Below are positions 35,577-47,983 of a stretch of 64,000 nucleotides of DNA, piece by piece (position 1 is the stretch's first letter; every line of letters starts with the position of its first letter). This stretch comes from Megalopta genalis (Eukaryota > Arthropoda > Insecta > Hymenoptera > Halictidae), in NCBI RefSeq assembly GCF_051020955.1, contig NC_135013.1, positions 43,281,087 to 43,345,086 on the forward strand. Direction: 5' to 3'. A model generated the notes under the pieces. The model had not been told where the DNA came from. It did not search any database and saw only the letters and a list, made by a program, of their open reading frames with translations. Position numbers and translations under genes: made by a program.

Positions 35577-35778
35577 ATGAGCCCGAACCTCAAGAAAGGT
35601 GCATGCACAGATTACATTCAGGTCGTGTACGAATCGCCGAAGCGCACATCTCTCAGAGAAAACACAAGCGGAAACAAGTACGTGTGTGGAACAATACGCG
35701 GCCCATCCTTGGCCCGCCATTTTGGCGGCATGATCCTTTGGGCCACTATACTATTCCTTCAAGGAGCTAGTTTCGTCG
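35577..35778 (+). CDS. FN3-domain secreted or membrane protein, exon 1 (signal peptide)
   Basis: This is the first coding exon of the multi-exon gene. ATG 35577 is preceded directly by an in-frame TAG, so the longest product starts here (MSPNLKKGACTDYIQ onwards). A second in-frame ATG at 35730 (codon 52, context GGCGGCATGATC) begins MILWATILFLQGASFV, which looks like a complete signal peptide. From the first start this hydrophobic stretch would be a delayed signal or an internal anchor at residues 52-67. The exon ends GTCG then GTAAGCT, a strong donor, in phase 1. That is exactly the phase needed to join 39904, giving FVG then SVTGIPGVPENI. The start at 35730 is my preference for the mature pathway, but both are possible. 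Confidence 0.7.
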
Positions 35779-35879
35779 GTAAGCTATACGTTACCGCAAT
35801 TACATACGAGATACAGGAGCAGACCAAAGTTGTTCAACAGTCCTCGCAAAAAGCAAGACCAAATATAATAATATATATA

Positions 35880-36378
35880 TATATTTATATTTTAAAAAAT
35901 TACACACAGAAAATTATAATTCAAACACGAATATAACGGGAAAATGTGCGAGTTTTACTTTTTATTATTTTTTTCTCATGTACCAAACCGTTGGATTGGT
36001 CGCAGTTCATCCGATAATATGGTTCTACACAGTTGGCCTCCGAGATCACCCGACCTAACCCCATGCGAATTCTTCCTTTGGGGATTTGTGAAGGATCTTG
36101 TCTTTGTACCACCTTTACCTACAAGTGTAAATGAACTGAAAAAACGCATTTGTGATGCTGTACAAACAATTACCAGAGATACATTACACCGTGTTTGGCA
36201 AGAACTTTCATATCGCAATGATATCATACGTGTAACGAAAGGAAGTCATATTGAACACTTGTAAACAAAAACTCACACATTTTCCCGTTATATTCGTGTT
36301 TGAATTATAATTTTCCCTGTGTAATTTTTTAAAATATAAATTTTTGAAATCGGATGATTCTTTCCGGGGAACCCTGTA
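35880..36378 (+). mobile_element. Internally deleted mariner-type element in intron 1
   Basis: Long inverted repeats at 35882-35955 and 36266-36345 (sharing AATTCAAACACGAATATAAC) flank only the last third of a transposase frame. The right end continues to GGGGAACCCTGTA at 36378, a typical Tc1/mariner-like terminus beside TA. The corresponding outer 30 or so bases are missing on the left, where a short TATATA run abuts. Both the internal deletion and the lost left tip make it non-autonomous. Confidence 0.8.
35944..36264 (+). pseudogene. Transposase C-terminal fragment (mariner/IS630-type)
   Basis: The frame contains SWPPRSPDLTPCEFFLWGFV, the block around the third catalytic acidic residue of DDE transposases in the Tc1/mariner superfamily. 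It then has VPPLPTSVNELKKRI and the tail RVTKGSHIEHL before a stop. The DNA-binding domain and the first two catalytic aspartates are absent because of the internal deletion. The first dozen residues come from the terminal repeat. The intact C-terminal frame suggests the deletion derivative is not very old. Confidence 0.8.
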
Positions 36379-36394
36379 TATAAATATAACCACT

Positions 36395-36730
36395 GGCTAA
36401 GGGCAAAGCTACGGGCAAATGTCTTAGCGGAGTGGGGCCACGTGTCTAGATCATTGGATTTATGACGATTGTTCGATGCTCATTCTATTTCACTCAATCT
36501 CGATGTAACCTACAGTCGATCTCTGTCACTGTCTTCAGCCAATAACGCATCGTTACTGGTGGGGAGTCCTATGAGGAGCTAAGGAAGGGGCATCGTTTCC
36601 CTCGGGAGTGGGGCCTAGAGCTCGCCGATCGCTGTCTGCCCTGAGTTGAAAATCGCTGCCCGTACGGGCACTGTTAAATAGCTCTGGAGTAGACCAAGCA
36701 CTCAATCTTCACCTAATGTTCTGCGTACAT
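36395..36730. other. GC-rich unclassified block in intron 1
   Basis: This block is far GC-richer than the intron around it (for example GGGAGTGGGGCCTAGAGCTC at about 36606). It has no long frame and no paired end that I can see. The phrases GCGGAGTGGGGCC (36428) and GGGAGTGGGGCC (36606) are similar, hinting at an internal duplication. It could be an old LTR, a regulatory element or a host-derived insertion. Confidence 0.4.
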
Positions 36731-37989
36731 ATTCCATAGAGATTTACGTAGCATGGTATAGATCAAATCGAATATGTGCGAATCATGCTACTACCGATTT
36801 CAAAGAATGACGCAATTTCACTGCCTAATCACACGCACACATAAGTGAAAATTACATCGTACACGTTGTATTAGTCATTATTAGTTGCAATTATGATTAA
36901 ATATAATTCTCTGTGCTGTTGCTCAGACCCTTTGAGTTACACTTGGGCACACGAAAGGATTCGAGCAACGAACATGAAACCTCAGATTTCAAAAAATCTT
37001 AACTAAAAAGAGTTGTTAGTGTTTCAAGTTAAGACTCCTTCATTCTTTAACGTCATGTTACTATAGGTTATTGGATTTGTCTTGATCTTTGCTATCATCA
37101 TATAATGATAGAAATTTGTAATCCTATTTTTAAAAAGCATCGATGACCTTGAAATTTCGAAAAATAAGGCCTTCAAGGAAAAGCTATTTCCATCGCAATA
37201 TGTGTCTCTTCGAACCATAAAATCTATTCCTCTAGCATTTTTGAGTATCGTTAATGATAACGAAGATATTGCTTTGTGAATCACCCTGTACAGACAATAA
37301 AATTAAAACTTTCTGAATATCAAATTATAATCCAATATATGAGATCTTATTTTTATTAGAATGGTTTAAGAAAACAACGTAGAATAATTTCAATCGTAAA
37401 AGGATGAATTTGATTTACAAAGAGTTGAATTTCATTTGTCAAAAGACAAATTTGATTTGAGGAAGATGAACTTCATTCGCAATAGGAGAATATAATTCAC
37501 AAAAGGATGAATTTGAGATGCGAAATCTGTGTACATTCCTTAAACCTGTACAAAGAATTCTTTGTGAATCGCTTCATTTTCGTTTTTATCGTAGGATAAC
37601 CTCAATTTTTTAAAACAAATTTTATTCAATGGCGTTGACTGAGAAAATATTAATTATTATTTTTATACAAGTTAATATGTTTCTCTTTTGGCGATGTCAT
37701 TGCTAAAAGAATGGTTTGGAAACTTTATTCTGGAAAGATGAATTTCAAAGATAAATTCCGTGGAGGGTCATTTGTTCTCGTCAATGATGAAATGCGCTTT
37801 CGCGCACTACTGCAAGATTGATCCTTTCCGGGTCGTATCATTCTGTGTAGAACCTTCAGTTGGCATTTTGCGAGATTTGAAATGTGTTGAAATTTTAGCC
37901 TCGAACAAAAATTAATCTATAGTTTACTTAGTACTAAGATACTAAGATATCGGTTTACATTTTCGTCGGTTCCGTCAGCGGGCAACGAC

Positions 37990-38305
37990 GGTGATGTAAA
38001 CTGTATATAGTAGATACCGCGATACATCATCACCGGTACCATTAGATATACATCGTACCCTGACTGTTTGGGGGTCCCAGCGTCACGTATACAATGTGAA
38101 ACGCGACAAAGAAAACGTCTCTGATTGGTGGACAAGACGAACCCAAAAAGGGTATAAAAGAAGCGTTTTTTCTTGCCGGACTCTCAGTAGAGTTTGGTCG
38201 CTCGATCGTTTTCGCCCATATACCTTCTCTCAATAAAGGAATAAAATAAAGTCCTTTTAAGCAAAGAATTAGAATCATATTCATTTTCATTCCATAATCC
38301 CAACA
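37990..38305 (+). mobile_element. Probable solo LTR in intron 1
   Basis: The segment has LTR-like signals in order: a CpG-bearing upstream part, a TATA box (GGGTATAAAAGAAGCG, TATAAAA at 38153), an initiator-like region about 30 bases on (CTCTCAGTAGAGTTTGGTCG), and poly-A signals (AATAAAGG, AATAAAATAAA at 38232-38248). No gag or pol lies nearby and no second LTR was found, so a solo LTR left by recombination is the best reading. The ends are approximate. A host promoter for an intronic transcript is the main alternative. Confidence 0.5.
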
Positions 38306-38309
38306 AAAT

Positions 38310-39900
38310 GAAATGCTTCTTTGAATCTAACAATGAGAAACGACCTTCTTGAAAATCTTGATTATACAAAAATAAATTAATTCATTATACAAAACCATCA
38401 ATTAACAAACTTACACAGAGCATACAGTAACACCTACGAAAACAATGAACGATTGATTGGAAAAATAAAGTTCAAAATGAGCCAAAGCTTAGTGTTGTAC
38501 GATTTATCAATGTCCAAATAATTCCGAGAGATACTGTACATTTACCTTGTTCGATGTCGGAAATACAAACTTCTGAATACGATGTTTTAATTAACAAGGT
38601 TCAAAAATGAATTAATAAACCGAAGCAGCGGTAAAAATATGCAGATTAATTAAAACAATGCAGCGGCATTCAAAACAATTAATCGTGTAAGCAAGAAATA
38701 TCAGTAAATCAATAATTTACTAAATATTAGAATTATGGAAATATTATTTTCTATTTCATAAGTAGTAATTTTAATAGATTTTTAATAAACGTATGACAAA
38801 AAATGAAATATTAACATTAGAACTACTGAGCCCCGAATGCGACTAATGGTATATTATTTTATAACAATAGCAAGATTAGATTTATTTAAACTTCGAACGA
38901 TTTCTATCATTGTTTACGCCTGAATAAATAAGTTTATCTCTAGATGTCTCATAAAATATTTTTATAATATCTGGAATTGTAAAAGAAAAACCAGAAACCA
39001 GTCACATTGACTGATTCGATATAATTCTAATGTTAATTTAGTAACCAATTAAAATAATAAAATATATTAATTGAGTGATCTTGTCATTTGTGATTTGAAA
39101 TCGTCAAACCACCCACGTTAATTTCATGACGGGTATCCACAGTGTTTGGATCTTAGCACTGCTACTTGCACATCCAACAAGCTCAGTACGTTTGCTTCCG
39201 GATGGTTTTATGATTCTGCAATTGGTGAAATGGCCGAGCCACTTCAGACGCAGACCTCAGCGATCGTAAACTATTTCGATAAAATCTAACCACCTTCGTA
39301 CATCCCACGTTTGAAAGTAGTGGTTTCGCAGGTGTATGTGTTATAAAATTTACTGAAGAGGTTCTGGCTTCTTGGGTTATAATATCGTGTCAGAGTCATG
39401 ATCAAGATTTCAAACAAATTTGAACGAATGAAAGCACCACTTTATTCTTTCGAAACGAAATATTAATTTTCTGTTATTAACCTACAGAATCCTGATAACA
39501 CTAATTTTCACAAATCTTCAATAATTATTTATAAAATCTCATCCAGACATTACAAATAATTAATCTTGACAAATCATCAATAATTGTTTATAAAATATCA
39601 TTCAATATCTACATTTAATATGAATTTATTTACTTATTTGTAAAATAATACAAAATTAATTATAAATAATTAATTTTCACGAATTTCCAATAATCGTTTA
39701 CAAAATTTTATTCAATATCTATTTATATGCTTACTTGCAAAATGATACAAATATTACAAATAATTCATCTTTATAAATCTTCAACAACTATTTATAAAAT
39801 GTCATTCAATGTTTAAATTTAACATGAAATTTATTCCAAATAATTTCGATTACCCCGTGAATACTTATTTTCATGGAAACGCGTCCGCTTTTGGTTTTCG
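38310..39900. other. Rest of intron 1, AT-rich
   Basis: No recognised element lies here apart from locally repetitive TTTATAAAAT/ATTCAATAT phrases at 39530-39810, an irregular AT-rich repeat with the ordered words AATTAATCTTGACAAATC and TTTATAAAATATCATTCAAT recurring about every 60-90 bases. Confidence 0.45.
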
Positions 39901-39903
39901 CAG

Positions 39904-40045
39904 GTTCGGTGACAGGTATACCTGGCGTTCCCGAGAATATAACTGTGATGTTCCTGAATCCGACGTCAGTCCGCGTCTCCTGGAGCACAAGTCAAGTCGA
40001 GCAAGTGGAGAAGTACGATGTCACATACAAGCCAACGGACGCCAG
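39904..40045 (+). CDS. FN3-domain protein, exon 2 (first half of FN3 domain)
   Basis: The acceptor TTTTGGTTTTCGCAG precedes 39904 and the donor GACGCCAG/GTGCGT follows 40045. Spliced to exon 1 it reads GSVTGIPGVPENITVMFL and onward to YDVTYKPTDA. It contains the FN3 hallmarks: the proline-led A strand (PGVPENITV), the B-strand core tryptophan (VRVSW) and the C-strand tyrosines (KYDVTYKP). An N-glycosylation sequon (NIT) lies near the domain start. Incoming phase is 1 and outgoing phase is 2, matching the neighbouring exons. Splitting an FN3 domain by an intron in its middle is common in animal genes. Confidence 0.88.
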
Positions 40046-40049
40046 GTGC

Positions 40050-43000
40050 GTTGCTCTGATTTCAAAAATTCCTATCACATTCTCTCTCTTTTACTTCCTC
40101 TTTCTCTCTTTCTCTCTATATGTGACGAATCTGTTGAAAATCACGTGCATATTCATTGCCTAGATCAATATATCAGGGTACCAGAAGTAAAAATCGAATG
40201 CATCAAATTTCTTTCTCTCTTACTTTTCAGAAATTGGGATTCAAGAAATATATACATGTATGACAATATTTTGTAGAAATTCATTTTGCGATTTGGGAAA
40301 TATTTCGTAACGGAAATCATGGAAATAATGATAATAATTGATAATATATAACTGCAGATACGCATACGGATATTAAGCACCGTATTGTGTAACGAATTTC
40401 ACAGTAACTTCCAAAATTTTCCCAAATCTTAGAAAGCCAAGTACCAAACCTTAACATTTATACTAAACTACGACATTTTTTAATTTATTATACAATTCTT
40501 ACCATTTCCTCACATAAAGAAACATGTTAAGATCCGAATAACCGAACCGTAAAGACAAAAAACACAATCCTAATTGTCCCTAGCGTAATTTCGTTAGCGA
40601 ACGATAGATTCTGGCATTGTTTGTAACGTTCAGTTCGAAGAATGTGATTCTCTGTATACACTAATATACTGATCTTATGAGACACTGCTTTCAAAAAATA
40701 TTCGTTGCAGATGTTTCACCACAAATCCACATGTTTCATCACAAAATAACAATAGGTGAGTAATTTAACGTGGCTCCGTCTTTTTTTTTTTACTTAAAAC
40801 ACAAAGTGCAAGTGTAAATTTAAAGTTGATTATCGGATCTGTTACTTTGATACTGTAATGATGAATATAGTTTAACGTTATGAAACGTTGGTAATGACCT
40901 CCATCGTCGAGTAATCATAGTTGAATGCACGATTTTGAATGCAACGGAAGAACGAAAATATACGTATTTCGATGAACATTGTAGATGTGTTCCCCGACGC
41001 GACGCAAGTAATTAGAGAAAGACACATTGCTATTGGCGTTAAAGAAGAGTAGACGAACCACTCCGAATTTTATGCAACTTACATTTAACAACGTTATTCT
41101 TCAGAAAATACTAACGTTCAAATCATAAAATATATGTTTACAGGTTGGGCCATGATTTGTGTCACAATTTTAGAGTAATATTTCTTTTAGGTAAAAGATG
41201 GTAAAAACATGGAATTTGAAATTTCGTCGAATAGCCTCTGATTACAATTGATATTATATTATTTTTGGTGTACCAAAATGACGTTTATTATTTTTTACAA
41301 TAATTTACTGTAAGTATATACGTAAGAAATATTAATCTAATATTTCTAATCTATCATGTTAGTCATATTTTTACAGGCAACTCAGTTGTTTGTCCACTCA
41401 CCACCGAAATTAATTTTAATTGATCAATTAAATTTTACTAAAACATTTAAGACACAAGAAAATGAAATTGACAATGATTTTAATTATTCGAGCAATCTTT
41501 TCAGTACTTGTTTACTTTGGAGGACACCTTATGTAATTTAAATATATGTTTGTTTGACAGTGAACGTGTAACTTTATGAAGTTTTCATCGACTTTCAATA
41601 CGTCTTATCATGTGTCACTTGTCAAATCGCTCACTGTCTCTCTTTCTTTCTCTTTTGCAAACTTCGACCATCAATTGTACCAATTATACCACAGTTTCTT
41701 AACCATTTTTGCAACTGAAAAAGTTAAATTGAATATAAGGAAAATAAATAAACCGAAAACTCAATTATGATCGAACCATTTTGAAGTAACAATAAGTATC
41801 GCAGTGTAATTAGCAAATTGGTTGTAAAGAGATCGAAGAACATTATGACGAGAGATTATAAAATGTCAATACAGTACTTTTCTTTTACAAGTATAGTCAA
41901 TCATAAATAATACAAACAATTTTATCTAGACATATACAGAGACACGTGCTTTCGATGAATTTTCATATTCGATTTCTTCAAAGTGACATTTATTTTTAAC
42001 TTGTTTTCTTTCCAATTTGTATACAGTTCTTGAAAGTTACATTCTCAATTTATTTTCATTCTCATTTGAATATATTTCTCTTTCGGTTGTACTATTAGTT
42101 ACGGTCCACCCTGTAATACACTTTTCAGACAATAAAGTAACCATTTAAAATATACTTAACCTTCCAAAATATTACAAATATTTTTATTAAATTGCTTATT
42201 ATAACCAGTTCTTTTTTGTTACGTTTTACGTAAATTTGCTCGTATTATACAATAGTTTTATAGTTTATTTTGTTTTCTTATTCGAATTTTGCCTGCTAAA
42301 GTATGTTGCAAACATAGATCAATCTACATTTCTCATTATTTTGGAAACGAAAGTGGAAACGTGTACGTGGAGTCTCATTTATAATGAACGCCTAAATTAT
42401 TTCTGTTTCCATGGAAAGCAAGAAGAAATGATAAAGAAGAGTTAGGTATAAATGAAACGACTTGTACATACTTACGACGAAATAAATCATTAAATTTTGC
42501 AATGAATCTTTTTTTCGTGCACACCAACAATTGGTGTAGAAAAGTTAATATTCATATACTTATTAATATACTTTTGGGCTAGAAAAGATAATATTCTTGG
42601 TGTAGAACAATTAATATTCCTGATGTAGAAACATTAATATTTTTGATTTCACGTAAATAATTCCAATACTCTACTCGGATCTGTTACAAACCGTACACGT
42701 CTACTACATTTAAGTATACAAGTGCATCAAATCCACACTTTTATTAATCAGGAAATTATAAATTAAACTTCAGTCATTTTAATTACATGCATCATTTCCA
42801 ATTATTTAATTTAATTCATTTATATAATCTATTTATAAATTTTAGACTTACATATCAACTTATTTCAAATCTAAAATTGAATCCTCTATAAATTTATTTA
42901 TAAATTTTTTATTTTTATACAATTTCATTGAAATCCATATTTAATCTTTTTTACAAATATATATAATTTTAGAATTTATTATAAAATAAGTAAATTTAAC

Positions 43001-44825
43001 TCCACTATAAATTTTCTTACTATATTTTTATATAATTTCATACAAATTTATATTTAAATTTGATTAAAAATTAATAAATAATTCTAAAATTTATTATAAA
43101 TTCATATACACAAATAAATTTATAATTTATTATAAATTTACAATTAAAAATGAGACATATTTCATGCTTCAAGATGTTGTGAAGAATGAATAAAATATTT
43201 TTTAAGCCATTTATTTTTCCAAATTGAGAATTCTTAGCTCTTTCTAACTAATAATGAATATACTTTTCACATTTTTTATTCACCGCTTAGAATTTGTTAC
43301 GTAGACGAATGCCTGGTAAAAAGTTGTTAAATGTAATGAAATCATCGGAAGGCTTTCATGATTTCTAATAACTTTTTCTTTTTAATCATGTTCATGCAAG
43401 TGATCTTACGAATTCATTTTCATGTTATGCATGACAAAAGATGGTATGATCCGATGCATCTCTCATTATTCTTTTGTTTGCGGCAAAAGAAAATAAATGT
43501 CAGGATTTGAATTCCGTACATCGGGCATACAACTATTGATTGAATAATAAAGTACAGAGTCTGAAGGATACTTCAACAACTATATAGTAACGAGGAACTT
43601 GCAGCCTAATGTGTAATTAAACTGCGGATCTTTATGCAAAATTAAAATTGTCTCGATTTCTAAATACAGAAGCCACATAGAAAAGCTTCTTTTTTAACGA
43701 ATACGTCGCGATGAGTATAGTACATCGGTACACTAAAATTTTTCTAATATTTATACTTGAATTAACAATTTTTATTATGTATGCATAAAATCCGCTATCT
43801 ACATATAATGTAGCTGAGCCTGACACGTCAACACCGCGAATTTTGATATATCGAAGTACATATTGCGTGGAATTGAATTTTCTTTTCCTCTATTATTTTC
43901 CATTTGATGGATGACGAAGGCCAATCTTTTTAAATTTTAGGGCTTGTAAAAATGAGCACAAGGTGTTTTGGTTAGAAAAATACCGAAAATGTGAAAGCCG
44001 AGTTTCAAACTGTGCCAACGTGTCTCTTTTTAGAATTCACTCATTGTGAGAGATTTTACATATAGTTAATCAAATTATATTAAATTGGTCTTTTTCTATT
44101 AAAATCTGTACATGTAGTCTGTCGCAAAAATATGCATACATTTCATAAAAGTAGTACTGCTTGTGTTTTTGTCATATTTTGTTACTGTTTTAACAAATAC
44201 TGCTTGACAATATTTGCTAGACGTTGTAACAAGTTACGCATTTTTAAATATTATCTTTTGAAACGAATGTAATTTTATCGTTGCTCTTAAATGGTTCAAC
44301 GACTGTCGCAAAAATAACAAATAGACTGGATTTATAATAGATCCCAAACAAGAAATATAAAAAGAATGTATTAATCTAATTTTAGATAAATGGTCCATTG
44401 TATTTGATTCTTAGCTAGTGTATAAAATAACAAAAACATGAAAAATTAAACTTTCGTAACAAAATAAAATAGAAATACGTTATGAGTTGAACAAAGTTCT
44501 GTGATGATCGATTTTTCGGAATGTGTAAAGATACCGTTGGAAATATTTACAAATTCTTTCTTTTCATTTTTATCTTTGCATTGTCTAATAATTTTCGTTC
44601 GTCTGTGTCATTCACAAAATTATGACACTTCAACATTTGTTTCTGATCATTGTTATACGAATCAGAGAATTAATATTCTGGTGTTATCTTAAAATATTTT
44701 AGCGTGTTTCAATTAGATAAGTGTGATCAACGCGATCACGCTTTGTAGCACTCGAATAAAATGTAATTCTTTTTACGTAAGATTTCATTGCAAATAAAAC
44801 ACATCATTCAGCGTAACTACGTATT
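40050..44825. other. Intron 2, first part: AT-rich, one small MITE
   Basis: Apart from the family B MITE at 43619-43801, no exon or RNA gene was recognised. The stretch 42780-43150 is a low-complexity mixture of AATTTATTATAAATTTA-like words. A CT-rich run follows the exon at 40080-40118. Confidence 0.45.
43619..43801. mobile_element. MITE family B copy in intron 2
   Basis: ACTGCGGATCTTTATGCAAA at the left mirrors ATGCATAAAATCCGC at the right. It is about 180 bp and non-coding. Confidence 0.65.
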
Positions 44826-44828
44826 TTA

Positions 44829-45169
44829 CACAAGGTGTCCTAAAAATGTTGCAAGCCCTTCAAAGGTGTGATTTCTGAGACTATTTGAAGCAACTTCTTT
44901 TTCTTAGCAAAAACGTTCTCCGCGGCTTTGTTAACGAATTATTAACAAAAGGCACGGACCAAGTAGAATGGACACACACATCTAACCGTGTCGAGCTCCC
45001 TATCGCGGCAGAACGTGTCACCTGTACTCGTTCTCTAATTGGTCCGCCTTTTTCTTCGATAACTTCTGAACGAAGCCATCCAGAACATTTTCGCTAAAGA
45101 AAAAATTACTACAAATCATCTCCGGAATCGCCCTTTTGAATGACTTACAACATTTTTCAGACACCAGTA
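44829..45169. mobile_element. Foldback element of the family A type, 340 bp
   Basis: Left end AAGGTGTCCTAAAAATGTTG and right end (reverse TGGTGTCTGAAAAATGTTG) are inverted, and the arms continue to the centre near 45000. Sub-terminal words TTTGAAGCAACTTCTTTTTC, CGCGGCTTTGTTAACG and ATTATTAACAAAAGGCACGG are close to those of the giant palindrome at 4506-6443, so the two are related elements of very different length. Confidence 0.75.
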
Positions 45170-47347
45170 TGTTAAAAAGTTTCCTTTGGACTCTTGTACA
45201 AAATCTATCTTAGGTAGATCTAAGTAAAAAAATATCGAGAATCGACACAGTTCACACAACACTAATCATAAGAATTTTCGAAATGGGCAATCCGATCTCT
45301 TTGTTGATTGATAATAGTGTTTCGGTGTCAGTTTTTAAAAACGACATGATATTAATCGATATTTTCACTTCTACTGCGGCACACAGGGAACACAATAACA
45401 GGTACATAGCACTTTTTACAGTTCTTTACAAGTTGTGCGTCCTTGCAAACATCTACATGTTGTTTTGAGGTAGTGGCAAATGGATGACAGTAGTGATATA
45501 AAATGCGTTTGTTTAAATTTGAGTCCCACGTACGATAGCGTAGCGGAACACGATCGATATTGTTTGGTATAATGATTGACGATTGAATCTTTATCCAGAA
45601 TTTACGACGATTCACGCCAGTAGATTTTGTTTACTAAGCACCTATAGATTGACATGAGATTTTCATAGAGCTTTGACAATTTACGCTAATTTAATGCCTC
45701 CAAGAAAATGCTTGAATACCGACAGTTCTAAAGGCTACGTTACATGCAAGGAGTTATAATATTACATTGCCACTAACAGCGTAAGTCACGCAAATGGAAC
45801 GGTGTGTATCTCAAGCTTGATTCGTGTTGGAAAAAAGTTGTACATATGAAAAAGTTGAATGACTTCAGTAGATATACCTTCAATTCTCGTATCTTTACTG
45901 TTTTCATACATGCGACAATGTGCTTCAGAACGAGTAAACACATTTCTTCTTTAAATAAAATTGAATTACTTTTCTCGATCCACGTTTCTTTTAATTATGT
46001 ATAAACCGTTGAAAAAATCCATAATTCGTGAGGTATTCAAAAATTTTGAAATCTAGCATGTTTCACCAAAGATGTGCGAACATTGTGCTCTGACATAGTA
46101 AACACTTCATCAATCGTTTTTATGCATTCTTCTAATATAATTATTATAGTCGCTGTTTGAGTAATGTTATGTAACTTGTTGTTTTGTATATTCTACAGGA
46201 ACAAATGAACGTGAGTACTCTTTACCCGAAGATCTGAATAATTTAAAAACATCTCACAAGTTGTTAATTTTTTAAAAATGAACATTATCATTTTCTGATA
46301 CAGTTGAATGTTCTGAAGAATGGGTCTTTTTGAAAATATTGAAAAGTTAAAGCACCAGAAAATTAGATCTCCCTATACCACTCAATTTTTTGATCATTTT
46401 CTTTTCGTGCAATCAATTTTGAGATATAACTCATGTCAGCTGCGCGATTCGTCCTATATGTTTTCCCATTTTCGTGAAATATGTGTTAATTAACATACTT
46501 ACAGTCCAATTTTCGTGTTTCATTTCAGCAAATTAAATTATGAACATACATGGATTGAGAAGGGTTCTGTAAAAATAATATAACACATTTTTTCATGTAA
46601 TGTAGAAAAGATCTATTCGTATTTAAAATTCGGAAATTTAATACTATATACTTTACACGATATTTGTTAATCGGAGTTGAGAATTCTGTATCAGAAAGCT
46701 AATAAATGAAACGTGACACACTGGTTGTTATGACAGTCGTCGAATAACACACCGATCCAATAATGACGGCTGGGTTATTATGTTTCTTTAACGATTACGT
46801 TTATATCAATAGACTGATTCACAAAGTTACAAATTGCGGATCTTTCTGGATGTTCATAGATACTTGGACCTTGTTAATTTATACGTTTTCTTGCATTCTA
46901 AGAATCTGCGCATGCCGTAAATGCGAATGATTAAAAATTTTGAAATAAGTATGTAATATTTTTTTATTCATTTTATCTAATTATGCTGCTTCGCATACGT
47001 CATCGAAAATGAAAGATTCCATCAGAAAGTACTTTCATACTTGATGCAGAGGAAATAATTAACGCCACCAATATCATAAAAAATCCATTAACATTAAATG
47101 AATGTAACTGCATCAAATATACAAAGGCAATTATTGTATGAATAAAGTTGCACAGATATCTATATAAATATGGATACTGCTGTCGTATTTTAATGATCAT
47201 TATCCCCTTACGAATGTTTCGAAGGAATTAATTCATTATCAAGCAACATTAACTGCTACACATATTTTATACTCTCGTTCTAAAAACGCATTGATAACTG
47301 ATATTCTTTATAATATTCACATTATTTATTATCTATCTAGTCACTGC

Positions 47348-47983
47348 CAGAGTTGGGCAAAATTTAATTCGACATTATCGAATAAAAATTTATCTAAATA
47401 ACAATTTATCCGAATAAGTTTTTATCCGAATAAAAATACATCTGAATAAGACGTTATTTGTTATTCCAATAAGAATTTATTTGTATAGGAATTAATTCGG
47501 AAAATAATCGATTTGAATAAAAAAGAGAGAATATAGTGTTTTCCATAATGATTGATCATTAATTTACCATATTGATTAATTTCTTCTATGTTAATTTTTA
47601 CAATTAACTTTCTTTCAACTGCTGCTTTGGAAAGTTTGTTACTTTCCGGTACATAGGTCATTGATCCATAACTAAATGATCTGTCTTCAGGTGCAACGAA
47701 AATCATGATACATTCCACGATTATGTATACAATATGTATACAATACATACATGCTTAAAAAATTATATCAAATCAACAGTCAATAATTATTGGCATTATT
47801 ATTCGAATAATTTTACGATCTTTATTCGAACAATTGATTTGTTGAATAAAAAATGAAGAATAATTTGTGAATAATTGTTATGAATAATTGAATGAATAAT
47901 TGTTATTCGAATAAAATATTCGACTATATGAAATTTATTCAACTAATTATGTTAAATAAATATTTGAATAATGCCCAACTCTG
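47348..47983. mobile_element. Non-autonomous hAT-like element, 636 bp
   Basis: The termini CAGAGTTGGGCAAAATTTAA and (in reverse) CAGAGTTGGGCATTATTCAA resemble hAT ends. The flanking eight bases (GTCACTGC left, GTTCCTGT right) match at five positions, which may be a decayed 8 bp target duplication. The body is filled with degenerate ATTCGAATAA-type words on both sides. A 95-codon minus frame inside is not transposase-like. A related piece is at 18293-18395 and 19082-19135. Confidence 0.65.

Noticed and set aside
39126..39204. Signal-peptide-like start MTGIHSVWILALLLAHPTSS just upstream of FN3 exon 2
   Set aside because: The good donor (TCA/GTACGT at 39186) leaves phase 0, which would put a stop right after joining to 39904. 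The only phase-1 donor (ATG/GTTTTA) is weak. Exon 1 at 35577-35778 has a strong donor in the correct phase. An alternative first exon cannot be fully excluded.
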